Positions 11,541 to 23,200 are shown, counted from the first letter of the stretch. The stretch is 30,000 nucleotides of DNA from Blepharisma stoltei (GCA_914767885.1 CAJZBQ010000052.1:1-30000), one strand, 5' to 3'. Numbers and translations are program-made. The notes: generated by a model not told the origin, from the sequence alone.

Positions 11541-11689
11541 TTCTTAAACTTTAAATTAATCTATCGTGTTGTATCTTGAATTTTAGTCCTAAAATCAATT
11601 TAAACCCTTAATTTTGCTTTTTAATATAATTAGCTTTCTTTAGCTATATTTGCATACTTTATTCAACTTCCATTTCTGTATATTAAATA

Positions 11690-14600
11690 ATGCTTGTAAG
11701 GTATTTAATTATTCTGTTCTTTGTCAGCTCCTTAAGCATCAGAAAAGAATTCGAAACCCTTTATTTATTAGAAACAGAGTTCAGTGAGATTAAACTATCA
11801 GATTATTTTGCTGGTGAAAATTTAAGATACTCAATCGAAGATCGAAATAGTTCAAGCGATTTAGCTACAATTCAAAGCGCACATGAATTCGACCTAGTGT
11901 CATTTCTTCCTTATCCCAATTCACGTAAGACCCTGCCTTCCGAATCATTTACAACTTGGATAAGCGATTCAAATCAGATAATTGTTTGGTTCAATGCAAA
12001 TCAAATAGTGCTCTACATCATTTCACTTATAACTGGAGAAGCGACAGAAATATGAAATTGAAAAATCGAATCAGAGTATCAAAATTTACAAATTCAAGAA
12101 ACGAGATATTTATCAAAGCTTCAATGCATATTAATTTGGGCAAAGCAGCAAGAGCATCTGGAGGGTAGCATTGTATGAAGAAATGATTTTTATGTGATGG
12201 ATGTCAATAATTTAAATTATCCGACAAGTCCAACATGGACAAATTTCAGTGAGCCTACATATTCATCGAAACTGGTTCTCCCTTATGTGGAAGATTCCAG
12301 CTATTTCCCAATTTATTGCGAATTTGAGAATGATCCGAGTATTTCAAATAGCATATATATTTACTTCTTAACTGATGCTCTTGATCAGCCAATCCTAGTG
12401 CAAAGCATTTCCGAATATTACAGCGTTTTTCTCTCACAGCAGAAGCTTTCTATTGTAGGGGCATTAATGGATTATTCAAAGATTAGTGTTCTTGATGCTA
12501 ACTTCGGTTTAATCATATTTAAATACTCTTTCACGATGACATTCATAGAAGATGGGGTGGAAGACTTGCGCCATCTTGGGACTCTTCGTTCAATGACAGC
12601 TCTAAGCTTGAGAAAAATATTTATTTTTTCAGATATAGGAATATCGCTATATATCAGGAATATAGTGAAAGAATCAAGCCTACGCTTTCATTTAAAAAAT
12701 AATCAAAATCTCAACTGGACAAATATCCAAGAAAGCTCAAATTATTATTTTATTCAATCTCATGACTCTTTATCAGTGGTAGATAAAAATTCAGCATCGC
12801 CTGAAGTTATGCTTAATCCCCTCTGTGAGCAAAGAAAAAAATTTGCTCTAAAAATTAATTTAATTTAATTTATAAAATGCATATTCTAAAATATAAGCTG
12901 CTTAGAGTAATTATCATTTATATCAAAATATTTTTTTATCTTTTGGATTTTTTACGAAAAAAATAGGGATTTTCGAATGTTTTTCGTTAACGGAGAATTT
13001 GAGTTAGCATTGACATCACAAATTTAGGAACCCTTGAACAAATTAATTCCAAGCTATTATTCTTCTCCTCACTACATCTTGGACTTTACTGTGCAAGATT
13101 CGAAAAAGCTGGGCTTAAGGTTTATAAAGTCTCAATCAAAGGATGAAGCCTCAAAGTGCATGGAAACTCCACATCTGTCGTCAAAGTAAAGGCGACTGAC
13201 TTTTTCGGGGCTTCAGTTACTTCTAATTTGCATGTGATATCAGTTAAAAAGCAATCACAAGAAATCTTTCCTAACGAGAAAGGCTCTTGAGAAAAACAAG
13301 AAAGTTTAATAATATACGAAAATAAAACTGGTTTTATTTTGGATGTCAATTCCTATTTTTTAGGGCCTAATTTAAAATTTGATTTCAAATTTCCCGAATT
13401 AAAGCAGTTTCATTTTGAATTAAGCCCTAGAAATAAGCTTACTTTACTCAAAAATCTGACTTTGCCTGAAGAAATTAAAAACTTCGCTACCTTTCCTCGT
13501 TATTCATGAATATACTTCTATCAAGATAGAATATACATCGAAAGCATGAGTAATCCCAACGTCAACTGAACAATAGAGACATCAAATCCAATAAAGGCCA
13601 CAACTGAAATTTGAGATAATGCTTTCATTTATAGACAATCCGACGAGGGGGTCTACTTTATTTCAATAGCTAGTATATCTAGTTTAAGTATTATCCATGA
13701 ATTTGAGACAGGGATGGAGTGTCTGCTGTTTTCTTTATGTCGAAATATAATTATATGTGGAAATAGAGACAAAATTGAGACTTACATATTTATAGAAAGC
13801 AGATCAAAAAAAATAGATACGTTAACTGTTGCAGAATTAGATAATAATTTCCATTGGAATGCAGAAAACCTCCTTGCAAATTACAATAATTATAATAATC
13901 AAATATATATTTATTTATTCGATCCAAAGCAAGGATAATAATAAAATGACTCAGTGCAGAATTAGTTCTCTCCGAGAACTATTCCTTCTTTCGCTTTTAT
14001 TATTATGGGGTTCAGTTTTCCACGTGGACTTTTATCGGCAACACCAATATGGAATACCGCATAGGGTATCTCTTTGGCCCAGAGTTTTAAGAGACATATG
14101 GGTTTTTTCTGCTTGGCACACCCGAGGAGGGTGACCCTTAGACGGAAAATGCGCAGGAGTCAAGTTTGAGCGAGTCAGTGCGACCAGTGCGGACCTTCTG
14201 GCTAGATGGGAGCATCTCCTGGAATGCTTGCCAGACTAGATGGCGCTGACGTCACCATTTTGGAGTTAAAAGGATGGGCTTATGCATGCCTAAATCATCC
14301 TGCTAAAGAGGGAAGACACTTTAAATACCTAAGTAGCAATGAATGGATCCAAATCAAGGAGTTCTAGCAGTAAATATATTATCTCGAGGACAATTTTCAC
14401 AAATTTTAGAACTCAAATCTCATGGAATTAAATTTATTGTTAGCTCAGACTATTTTATTGGACTAGTTTATGATGAGAAAATTGATATATACAAAGGCCC
14501 TTGGGAATATTGAAAGACCATATTGATTGAGCCAAATCTAAAAATTGTGAGCCATTTTGCAAGAGATTATTTGGTCTATTTGTACACAAAAGATAGATTA

Positions 14601-17409
14601 TTCATATACGATATTAATCTGCCTACTTTTGGTGCTCTATACTATTCAATAGAAATGAAAATCTCTGATCATTTTTCCTATGCAAATGATGGATCAGAAC
14701 TTGTGAACTTTCACTCGGAAACGGAAGAGAAATATGCAGAAATATATACAGTAAGTTGTGAAGTAGACAGATTCTATTACTCATCATGTATCCTTAATTA
14801 TGAAATCAATATATTCGTTTCTGATTGAAAAGAAATCAAAGAGCCCAGCTATAGCATGAATTTTTCAGTTATTGCTTACAACGAGGAAAATCAGCTGCAG
14901 CGGAGCTTCCCACTAAATATAGAAGTTGAGAACTTATGGAATAATAGTGAAAAATGGGAAATAAGCAGAAGTATTCCATATAACGAAAATTATGAATTTG
15001 ATTTTAGTAAAGTTTTTTTTGGTCAGGACATGGAGAAAAGTTTGAATTTAAATGGAAATTATCTTTCGAGTTCAGATAAAAACCTTCTTCCAGTATTTCT
15101 AACTCAACGAATTGAGCAAGTTGGAGAAGCAAACAATTTAAAAGGAAGAACTATATACAGTCATACTGTCATTCCTCATGCAGGCATTGTTGTAATAACC
15201 TCAGAAACTGGGTTTATTATAAAAAATATAACTGGGTTTTCAAATGAGACTTTGCTGATTCCTATTCAAGAGTCTCAAGAACTCCAAAATTTAGTCTGCA
15301 AGCAAATCGAATCATTCGCAGCTCTCAAAGAAACAAAAGCATTAATAGTGACTATTTGCACATACAAAGTACGTCATACAGTATTTTACTCTATGAGGCC
15401 AACAGATTTAGTTGAAAATGTGAATGCTATCATTTTTTGGGAATTTGATTATTGTAGCTTATCTTTTTATCAGTCCAAACTCCTTCGAATTCCTACTGAA
15501 ATAGATTTCTTAAGGCTGGCGACACTAGATCAGAATAATTTTGAAATTATAGTTTTTGCGAGGTGCAATAGCTTGGGCCATCCATTTAGTGATCTTTGAA
15601 GACTAAAAGGAAATTGAATTGAAAGCAACGTTAATCTCTATGACGTTGAAAAAATAAATGTATTGTCTCTGGGCTTGGAAAATATTTGCATATCTCTTGT
15701 TGATTATAAAATAAAGGACAGGGAGACTGTGTATTGGTACATGGTGGATTGGCTTTACGGAATTAGAGTCATAGAGGCTCGGACAAATCTTCCAAGCATT
15801 ATTGCAGGTGGGCTTAAAAATAGCAAGCTTAGAAAATTTTTAAGCATGGGTATTTGCGGTAATCTTCTATATTTATCTGAGGGTGGACTTAAAATGGAAT
15901 CGTATATTAGTTTTAATTAATTTGTGAGTGCTTAGCTTATACTATCAGGCTGCTTGACCACAGTTACCCAAACGTGGGGTGAATTTCGTGCCTTTTTCCT
16001 CGGACCCGCAAAAGTTGTGGCCGCCTAGGCTTTAATCACCAAAAGAGGACTTCAGTCTTGAAGTTTGGGCTTTGGCGGGCCTTCTTTAGCTCAGGCACTT
16101 ACTCCGTCAGACACTCTAAAAGTTCCAGTCTCCATCGCCTGGGGTAAGTGGGTACTCTTCTAACTCCCCCCCCCTTTAAATTGAAACAAAAAATTTTTGT
16201 TTCAATTTAAAGGGGGGTTAAGAAAATTTTTTTATAAAAAAATTTATATATAAAAAATTTTTAAGAAACCTAATTATTTAAAGGGTTTATGGTTCATTCT
16301 GTGTTTGATTTTTAATTTTAATTTCATGAAAAATTATTTATAAATTTCTCAATCTCAAAGTGTAAACTTGCTGAAATGGTATTCTTCTAACTCTCTCTCC
16401 CCATAACAATTGGACAAAATAGAGTTTAATTTCTAAATCTTTATATGTTTGAAGCATATTAAATAGGGGTATTAACGTATTTACATATAAAATAATACCT
16501 ATAAAATTTTCTATTATAATAAAATTTTGTTTTCAATTTAAAGGGGGGGGGGAGTAAGACATTCCATTTCCTAAAATCGGGAGTTCGTAGCAAAACCTCC
16601 GGCCTTTACTTTCTTGACATAGCTGGATAATTTCATAGGAGAAACCAAACCTCATAATTAAAATATTCAAAAGATGAATTGGTCCGAGACCAGAAAATTC
16701 GAGCGACTCCATATTTTAAGGATAAATGAAATCGCATCAAATCGAAAATTATGCAAACATCACCAAAGTAAAATATGCGGAATATCTTTCAAGCTCGATA
16801 AACTTTGGATATGCAAAAGCTGCTCCAATTATTTGTTCAGATGATGGAAGATATGCTGTATTTCAGTTATCTCAACCTAATAAAAACTTATCCTTGTCAA
16901 TTTTTGATATAAACGCTAATGCAAACTCGAATTTTATTGGAAAAATAATTTTGAGCCTAGATCACTATTCAGATCCTGTGAGCATTAGGTTTATTGATAA
17001 CAGCACTATTTCAATAGCTATGCGATATCAATCTTTGTATAGAAGCTATAAAATAAATAAAGACCATTTGATTTTTCCAGAAATGAATGAGTCTGAATAC
17101 AAAAAAATGATAGAAAAATGAGGAACAAAAGATTTTAATATGTTTATAACCGCAGTAAACGAAAATAACGCAATGAATACCTCAACCATTTCTTTTACAA
17201 GAGAGAATAAATCATTAGAAAGCAATCTAAGGAGAAAAAATAGTTTTCTGATAGGGATAATCCCTGTCCTTATAATTATCTTCATGCTCGGATTTTATTT
17301 GATAAAAAAAATACAGAAGTCGAAAATGAAATATCCTTTTGAGACTATTTCAACGCAAAGCGCTGGAATCTATGAGGACGCAAAAATTAATAAAGCGAAT
17401 AATGCTTAA
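11690..17409 (+). CDS. Gene A: large type I membrane protein, interrupted by three insertions
   Basis: Starts at ATG 11690 with a hydrophobic signal peptide (MLVRYLIILFFVSSLS) and ends at TAA 17407. Coding pieces 11690-12813, 13005-13920 and 14346-15891 plus 16724-17409 join exactly when insertions of 191, 425 and 832 bases are taken out: 1424 codons. TGA is used repeatedly for Trp. The ectodomain has three related blocks, each opening with a strand like LSDYFAGENLRYSI and closing with one like VKVKATDFFGASV (cadherin-like or Ig-like edge strands by appearance), with beta-rich, propeller-like sequence between. One membrane helix lies at about 1370-1389 (FLIGIIPVLIIIFMLGFYLI), followed by KK and a 30-residue tail. 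Gene B is its paralog along the whole length. Likely a surface protein; ligand unknown. If the insertions are not excised, it is a pseudogene. Confidence 0.8.
12814..13004. mobile_element. MITE-type IES in gene A, TTA direct repeat (family 1)
   Basis: TTA at 12813-12815 and 13004-13006 flank the element; removal of 191 bases changes ...ATG CTT|AGC ATT GAC... into continuous coding that matches gene B. The left end (ATCCCCTCTGTGAGC) and right end (GTTAACGGAGAATTTGAG) are worn versions of the family 1 terminal repeat, and the internal motif ATAGGGATTTT near the right end is shared with the other family 1 copies. It is the most decayed copy. Confidence 0.75.
13936..14345 (-). mobile_element. Retroposon in gene A with 15-base target-site duplication
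   Basis: GATCCAAAGCAAGGA at 13921-13935 recurs as GATCCAAATCAAGGA at 14346-14360 (14 of 15 bases). Between them are 410 GC-richer bases. Read on the minus strand the element has the motif AAAATGGTGACGTC near its 5' part and ends in a TTATTATTA-type tail at the left edge, as expected of a LINE-mobilised short retroposon. An 8-base stem lies at 13963-13981. Removing the element and one repeat copy joins DPNQG to VLAVNIL in frame and aligns with gene B. Confidence 0.75.
15906..16723 (-). mobile_element. Retroposon in gene A with 14-base target-site duplication, carrying a nested MITE
   Basis: AAATGGAATCGTAT at 15892-15905 recurs as AAATGAAATCGCAT at 16724-16737 (12 of 14). Removing 832 bases gives a join (LKMKSHQIENYANI) whose length from that point to the next conserved block, IICS, equals gene B's exactly (34 residues). 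On the minus strand the 5' end reads AAAATATGGAGTCGC just inside the duplication, like other retroposons here, and the 3' end is a TTAATTAAAACTAAT tail. The GC-rich body is split by a family 2 MITE at 16161-16554. Confidence 0.7.
16161..16554. mobile_element. Family 2 MITE nested in the retroposon, TAA direct repeat
   Basis: TAA at 16161-16163 and 16555-16557 flank a 394-base AT-rich element with ends CTCCCCCCCCCTTTAAAT and its complement ATTTAAAGGGGGGGGGGAG. At the left end, 16161-16220 is by itself a near-perfect palindrome bounded by TAA and TTA, i.e. a terminal-repeat-only unit. GGTAYTCTTCTAACTC occurs at the left junction and again near 16379, suggesting a local duplication. No transposase frame is present. 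Confidence 0.75.
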
Positions 17410-17460
17410 GATTTTTAATATGATTATTGATAAAACTTAAAATAATAAATATACTTATAA

Positions 17461-18477
17461 ATGAAATCGAAAAAGTCAATTAAATTAATATTAATGTCAT
17501 CTTCATTCCCAAGCCTAATTGACCAAGAAGCCAGCAGACTTGTCAAAAAGTACAATCTTGACCCTTCAAACGATATCAAAAATATTGACGAAACCATAAA
17601 AAAAAGCCAACAAATAATCCAGCAAAGCAAAAATCTGACTTTAAAGAACCAGCAAAGAAAAATGTTTTTGGAAGAAAAATTCAAAAATTTATTAGGCGGC
17701 GCAGGAGAAATGGCACATGAGACTTCATCTCCCATTCTTTACAGATATTCAACAAACGAAGAAACTGAAGATAAAGAATCATCCAATCAGTATGCCATTC
17801 AAAGGGCTTGGGAATATTCTCAAGAACCAGAAATTCCTACAAAGTTTAGCACAATGCCTGCTAAGCAAGCATTTTCAAGCGAATGGACAAGTAAGGAGCT
17901 CGAAGAAGAAAACCGACTTCTTAAGCTTGAACTGAGTTCAAAAAATTCAGAAATTTTATCACTGAAAGAAGTAATAAATAGCCTGCAAAAAGATAATGCA
18001 CGACTATTTGAAGAAGCACAAACAATCAGTCATCGTTCAGAAATTTTATCCAAAAAATACGAAGAGCTTTATAAGAAGCAAGCTGAAATTAATTCAAAAA
18101 GAAATAATTCTCGATCTAGCTCAAGAAAGCGGCAAAAAAGTGAGGAGTCTTCCTTAGAATATAAAACAGAGAGAAAAAGAACTGATGAAAAAAATTATTC
18201 AGAAAAAATCAGTGAACTTGAACAAAGACTTTTAAAAAGTTCTCAAAGATACGAAGACTTAAAAGACAGACTCGAAAAAGCAGAATCACTAATTTTGAGA
18301 AGCAATTTAACACCCATGATTTCTAGAAGTTCTGAAGACATCTCGACATCAAATATTTTAAAAAATAGAATTCCTTCGCCAGAGCTGAAGAAAGGCAAAA
18401 AGAAAAAGCTGAAGTCTGAGACTGTAAAACTATCGAAACCACATATATCAATACAAATTAAAAAGCATAAAAAATAA
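17461..18477 (+). CDS. Coiled-coil protein, unknown function
   Basis: ATG 17461 to TAA 18475, 338 residues, uninterrupted and with no TGA codon. A second ATG lies at codon 12. Residues about 145-215 (ELEEENRLLKLELSSKNSEI onward) and 240-285 (KISELEQRLLKSSQRYEDL) form heptad-rich coiled coils separated by a Ser/Arg/Lys linker (SKRNNSRSSSRKRQKSEESS). The C-terminus is very Lys-rich. No signal peptide or membrane segment. This layout suits a cytoskeletal, basal-body or nuclear scaffold protein but names none. It starts 51 bases after gene A's stop, typical of compact ciliate gene spacing. There is no copy after gene B, so it was not part of the tandem duplication, or that copy was lost. Confidence 0.85.
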   Translation: MKSKKSIKLILMSSSFPSLIDQEASRLVKKYNLDPSNDIKNIDETIKKSQQIIQQSKNLTLKNQQRKMFLEEKFKNLLGGAGEMAHETSSPILYRYSTNEETEDKESSNQYAIQRAWEYSQEPEIPTKFSTMPAKQAFSSEWTSKELEEENRLLKLELSSKNSEILSLKEVINSLQKDNARLFEEAQTISHRSEILSKKYEELYKKQAEINSKRNNSRSSSRKRQKSEESSLEYKTERKRTDEKNYSEKISELEQRLLKSSQRYEDLKDRLEKAESLILRSNLTPMISRSSEDISTSNILKNRIPSPELKKGKKKKLKSETVKLSKPHISIQIKKHKK

Positions 18478-18724
18478 GAAATCAATGCTGAAGAGAGGAA
18501 GCAGCTCTTTTTCAGTTTTATTAAGAGATGATTATTATATTTCTTTTTCCACTGAATTACTCACTCCCCCTCCGTAAGCGAATAAGAGAGGTAAATTTTT
18601 AAAAAAATAATTTGTAACGATGACCCCCCCCTCAATCTTCATGTCTATTGCAACAAAAATGCAATTTTTTAATATAAAATTTTATATATAAAAAAAAAAA
18701 TTTTCATGTCTCTTGCAACAAATT

Positions 18725-19265
18725 ATATACATTAAAATGGCGACACGTGTCAGCCTGCCCTCTTGGCGCAGCAGTCCAGACCTTATGGCTACGGCGAACT
18801 GGGACGGACACCGAGCCGAGAATCAGACGCAGGCTCAAGAAGTGTGTATCCGGGTAGGTTTTGGCCGCCGCTTTCCTGTGGTTGGAAATTGAGATGCTCA
18901 GCAGCGTCCTTTGGATCCGAGGACCCATGGGCATTCCTCTACCGAGAAACTGGTAGTTTTCGGCCAGGCCACAGGGGAACAGTCCTTTTTCTGTAGCTGT
19001 CGAAGGAAGACACTTTGACACCCGATAGACTCCAAGGAGCTGATCCTTGGAATCAAGCTACTCCAATCGCCCGTAGCAGGGCGGCAGAAATCCATAAGTA
19101 AGTGGCCCACTCAAGACTGAAGCCGCAAGGCAAGGAGGAGACAGAAGGTACCGGATGGGCACTCGTAAGAGGGATAGACCTCTGGGCTGGGGTCGAAAAG
19201 CGGTAGAACCTTCCGTACGGGAGGTCTTTGGTAACTGCGTCATAAATATGGTAATAATCCTAATC
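18725..19265 (+). mobile_element. Short retroposon (SINE-like), worn 15-base duplication
   Basis: A 541-base GC-rich block flanked by CTCTTGCAACAAATT (18710-18724) and CTCTTGGACAAAATT (19266-19280), 12 of 15 identical. It begins with AAAATGGCGACACG nine bases inside and ends with GTAATAATCCTAATC. A hairpin at 18942-18963 (stem CCGAGAAACT with AGTTTTCGG) is shared with the element at 27914. It encodes nothing convincing; ORFs on both strands overlap each other. Whether it is tRNA- or snRNA-derived I cannot tell; no clear pol III box was found. Confidence 0.65.
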
Positions 19266-19324
19266 CTCTTGGACAAAATTTTCGATGCGCATCTTAAATT
19301 TTTCCGTACTTTTTAGCTAGATAA

Positions 19325-19445
19325 GTTTAATAAAATGGCGAGCGATGACAATAGTCGTCCAAATCTCGATGAGAAGGCCATTTACACACCTACAGCAGCG
19401 CTGTTTTATGGTTTTTTTGAGAAACTCACCTAGAGAAAATGCATT
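19325..19445 (+). mobile_element. Possible truncated retroposon fragment
   Basis: A GC-richer patch starting TAATAAAATGGCGAGCGATG, resembling the 5' end (AAAATGGCG) of the neighbouring retroposons. The bases CTAGATAA before it and CTAGAGAA after it could be an 8-base duplication with one mismatch. It has no recognisable tail. Confidence 0.35.
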
Positions 19446-19754
19446 AATTTTTTTTTATAAAAATGTTGTGTTGCAGTAGGCATGAAGATTTTTTCGAAAA
19501 AATTTTTTGAGGGGAGGTCGTTTTTGAATTTAAAAAAATCCCAATTGGATAGAAAATATTGATTTAATGTGCTAAATTTATATTTTAAAATGCAATCTGT
19601 TTAATTAAGCAGAATTAGCAAGAGATTTCATTATAATAATTATCACTTATATATCAAATTTTTTTCATAAAAATTTTTTGTTTACTCAAGGAGGGTGGGC
19701 TTTTGGGTAAAAAAAGGGATTTTCCAAATGGTTTTGTTAGCTGACGGAGGGTTA

Positions 19755-20238
19755 GAAATTAAAGTTATGCTTATAGATTAAATGGCTTTCTAATTAAAAA
19801 TACGATTAATTAGGCACAATTAGCTATTTTTATGGCAAGCTTATTTGATTTCTTCACTAAAAAATAAATAATAGTAATTTTTATTAAAAGCTGAGAATTC
19901 ATAATTACAATTAAGTTAATTTATCAATGTTCAAGATAAATAAATAAAATAATTATTTATTGTTAGTAAGGCAGGAGAAAAAATCAAAAAATCATTATTT
20001 AATATTTTAGGTATGGCAGTGTTTATAGCATTAAGCTTAACGAATTTTAAAATTCTCAAAAGGAATAAATAAAGACTTTAATTTTTCTGATTCTATTTAA
20101 TTTATAATCTGCACAAATCAAGATAAAGTATAATATCTTTCGGATCCCTAATCTTGAATAGTGAGTGAAATAATTAATAATCATAAATTGTTTTTGATAG
20201 TTTGGGGAATTAAATGAGAAAATGTTATAATTGTAAAT
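19755..20238. other. AT-rich intergenic region upstream of gene B
   Basis: About 480 bases of very AT-rich DNA between the nested MITE and the start of gene B. It presumably contains gene B's promoter. I see no distinct TATA-type motif, repeat or RNA gene. Confidence 0.5.
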
Positions 20239-23200
20239 ATGCTGTTGACTTTTTTCTCAATTCTGGCCTTATCTTATTCCTTATCTCTGATAAATGAATT
20301 AGGGAGCCTCTATTTAACAAGTGGAGAGTCTCAGAGACTCTCGCTGTCTGACTATTTCTCAGGCAATAACTTATCATTCTCCATTACAAATTCCAACACA
20401 ACTCAAAATTCAACAAAAATTAATTTTAGACAAGAATTGAAGCTTCATTCATTTACTCCTTACCAAAATCCAGCTTGGAATAAAACTTGACATTTATCTA
20501 ATCAGCAGAATGTTTTTATAAAAGAAGAATATGAAAGAGAAGTGCTTTTTTCTTATAATGAAAACTATTTAATTTTTTATCAGCTCATTAAAGAAGCTAG
20601 TGAGGTAAGTCTCTTATATGCTGTCAATATTGAATCTCCTTACAATAATTCCCGAATAATGGGTATTAGATATAGAGAAAGATACCATCCTACTTTGATA
20701 ATATGGGTAGTCGGGGAAGAAAGTAATCACAGTGCTTTTACCCTGACTCCCCCCTTTAAATTGGAACAAAAAATTTTGTTCCAATTTAATTATGCTGTTT
20801 TACCCTCACCATAAGCAGCAATAGCTGCTTATGGGAGGAAATTGCCTTGGAGAATGGCCTTTTGGTTTGCCAAAATTGCTTTTGGTATACCAAAATGGCT
20901 TTTGGCAAACCAAAAGGCCATCCTCCAAAGCGATTTCCTCCCATAAGCAGCAGCTGTTGCTGTTTATGGTGAGGGTAAAATTGTATTGTAATTGCCCGAG
21001 GATGGCGCTATCTTGCGCCGTCCTCGGGCAATTAGTATATATAAAAAAAAAAAACAATATAAAATTTTCCATAAGAAAAAAAATTTATATAAAATTTAAA
21101 AAAAAAATTTTTAATTTATCGAATTAGATTTATAATTTGTTTAATAAAATACATTTTACTTTTTATCCTTTAAAGCAAAGCAAGATATAACTAAATTTTT
21201 ATTTATACGCTACTATTAATTGGCATCAAAACTATTTCACACAAAAAATTATTATTTTTATTGATAAAAAAAATGTTTAGAAAATTTATCGATCAAAGTG
21301 CTAATTTTATTTAAATAAGATATTATTTATATTTTATTCTTAAAAATAAAGCAAGAAGTAAGTAAATTATCAATATTTGTAAAGAATTCGCATTGAATAT
21401 ATACCAAAATTATTTAAATAAAAAATATTATTTTTATAAAACAAAAATGAAAATTTTTTAAAATAATTTTCTTAAAAAAGAATTAAATTTCTTAAAAATT
21501 ATTTAAATAAGATGCTCTTTATACTCTTTTCTTTAAAAAAGAGTAAGATTAAACTAATTATTTAATTTTAGCTAAGAAGAAACATTTAACTTATATCAAA
21601 ACTTTTTACATAAAAATTATGATTTTTATCTATAAAATTTTCTACTATAAAATTGAATTTTGTTCAATTTAAAAGGGGTTAATTACCAAAAAAATGGAAA
21701 ATTTTACCTACATTTTGTTCCAATTAAGGGGGGGGAGTGAGAAATGATATTTACATCTTAAATATTACTGATTTACATTATTTAACAAGTCCAGTTTGAT
21801 CTAACTTTAGTGAGATCACTTATGCTTCAAAAATAATTTTAGGAGATGGAGAAGTAAGAGACTTTTTCTCTATTTTTTGCAAATTCGAAGAGGGTCCAAG
21901 TACTTTAGCCATCTATGATATAAAAAATATATATGAACCAGTGTTATATCAAAAAATAAGTCAATATGATAAAATTCAAATTCCAAGTAACCAGATTGCA
22001 ATTCTCACTCCCCCCCCTCCGTGAGTTTAATTTTTTTTTTTAAAAAAATTTATATATAAATTTTATAAAAAATTTTTTTTTTTTCGAATTTTAAAAAAAT
22101 CCTAATTCACAAAAATTGGAAAGCAAATATTAATTTAATTTATAAAATTTATGTTTTAAAAAGCAACTCCTTTAAAATTAAACAGAATTAGCTCTAGATT
22201 TCGTTATAATAATTATCACTTATATATCAAATTTTTTTTCCATAAAAAATTTTTCTATTAAAAGAATTTTTGTTCACTTACGGAGGGTGGGGGTTTTTGG
22301 GCAAAAAATAGGAATTTTTCTAATGGTTTTGTTCACTCAAGGAGGGGGGGGAGTCAGTATTTTCATGGCTGAATACGCCTTTAGCGTTTTGGACCAAAGC
22401 TATGGATTGATAAGTTATAGACATGATTGACTGTCCATGTCTTTTCTTGAAACAGAAAACTTTGATTTAAGGCCTTTTGGATCTCTTTATTCAATGCAAC
22501 CTTTGCATGATCTGACATTAAGTGTAGCAACCAAATCAGGTGCAGTTATCTTAAAATTTACAGCAGCAGCTGCTGCCGTTACAATTCTTGGAGTAATAAA
22601 CCCAGGTAAATCAATTGACACAGAGAGCGTATATATTCAATCAACCCATCTTTACTATTATATCCAAGCAAACAATGGGATTTTATCGATAGTCCTAAAA
22701 GAAAAGAGCAATTTCGATATTCTGTGCAGCTTTGATTTAGAAAGAATGATAGGAAACAATTATGAAAATAATGGAATATTTGAGGTTTATACCAATATTA
22801 TTAATGGCCACAACTACTACGCAAGATTTGATAGGGATGGCATTAGAGCATACCTCGTAGATATCGAAGAATGAACCTTAGAAGTATGAGGAAACACTAA
22901 TTATTTTATTGAAATCACAGCAGAAGATCAAGAAGGTCATAAGGTTTCTAGTGTGCTAAATATTATTTCAATTCCTTCAGATTCAAAAGAAATTTTGCCT
23001 TTAGACCATTATAGAGAAGCGAAGATTTTTCCAAAGTCCTCCTCATTTATAGGGAACTCAGCTCCCCTTAATTTCATCGTAAATTCGTTTTTTTCAGGCC
23101 CAAATCTCAGCTTTAAAATTGAAGCCTCTCATTCTGAATTGTTTTCTCTTGATTTTGTTGCTCCAAGCAAACTAATCCTATCCCAAAACATTTCTATATC

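Larger units (their letters stand above)
18621..19519. mobile_element. Family 3 MITE nested in the family 1 copy
   Basis: Left end CCCCCCCCTCAATCTTCATG followed by TCTATTGCAAC (from 18624) pairs with the right end GTTGCAGTAGGCATGAAGAT (19471-19490) followed by GAGGGGAGG (to about 19517). Within the GCAAC...GATT part only two of 21 bases differ. A second copy of the inner repeat (TTCATGTCTCTTGCAAC) lies at about 18702. Left flank TGA and right flank TCG could be a worn TNA duplication. It is non-coding apart from chance ORFs in the retroposon it carries. Confidence 0.55.
18561..19751 (+). mobile_element. Family 1 MITE, intergenic, expanded by nested insertions
   Basis: Left end TCA then CTCCCCCTCCGTAAGCG at 18561; right end GTTAGCTGACGGAGGG then TTA at 19752. 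The right-hand body (about 19520-19751) matches the 22.0-22.35 kb copy closely, including ATTATCACTTATATATCAAA and the AAAAAGGGATTTTCCAAATGG motif. Its interior is split by a family 3 MITE, which in turn holds one clear retroposon and probably a second. The flanking TNA triplets differ (TCA, TTA), so one has mutated or an end is misplaced. Confidence 0.65.
20744..21737. mobile_element. Family 2 MITE-type IES in gene B, TGA direct repeat
   Basis: TGA at 20744-20746 and 21738-21740 flank 994 bases. Ends are CTCCCCCCTTTAAATTGG and its counterpart CCAATTAAGGGGGGGGGAG. Removal joins SAFTL to RNDIYILN in frame and aligns with gene A (SIVWRNDFYVMD). The element holds a 183-base palindrome (20798-20980), a second stem-loop (20991-21032) and a long AT-rich body without coding potential. 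Confidence 0.85.

Noticed and set aside
11690-17409. Tiny spliceosomal introns of 15-16 bases, as known in heterotrichs
   Set aside because: The coding pieces of genes A and B read through without needing any intron once the insertions are removed.
18704-19276. Several frames of 70-105 codons on both strands
   Set aside because: They overlap one another and lie within the GC-rich retroposon, where stops are rare by composition.
18561-19754. An autonomous transposon in the nest between genes
   Set aside because: No frame resembling a transposase or reverse transcriptase was seen on either strand, here or elsewhere in the window.
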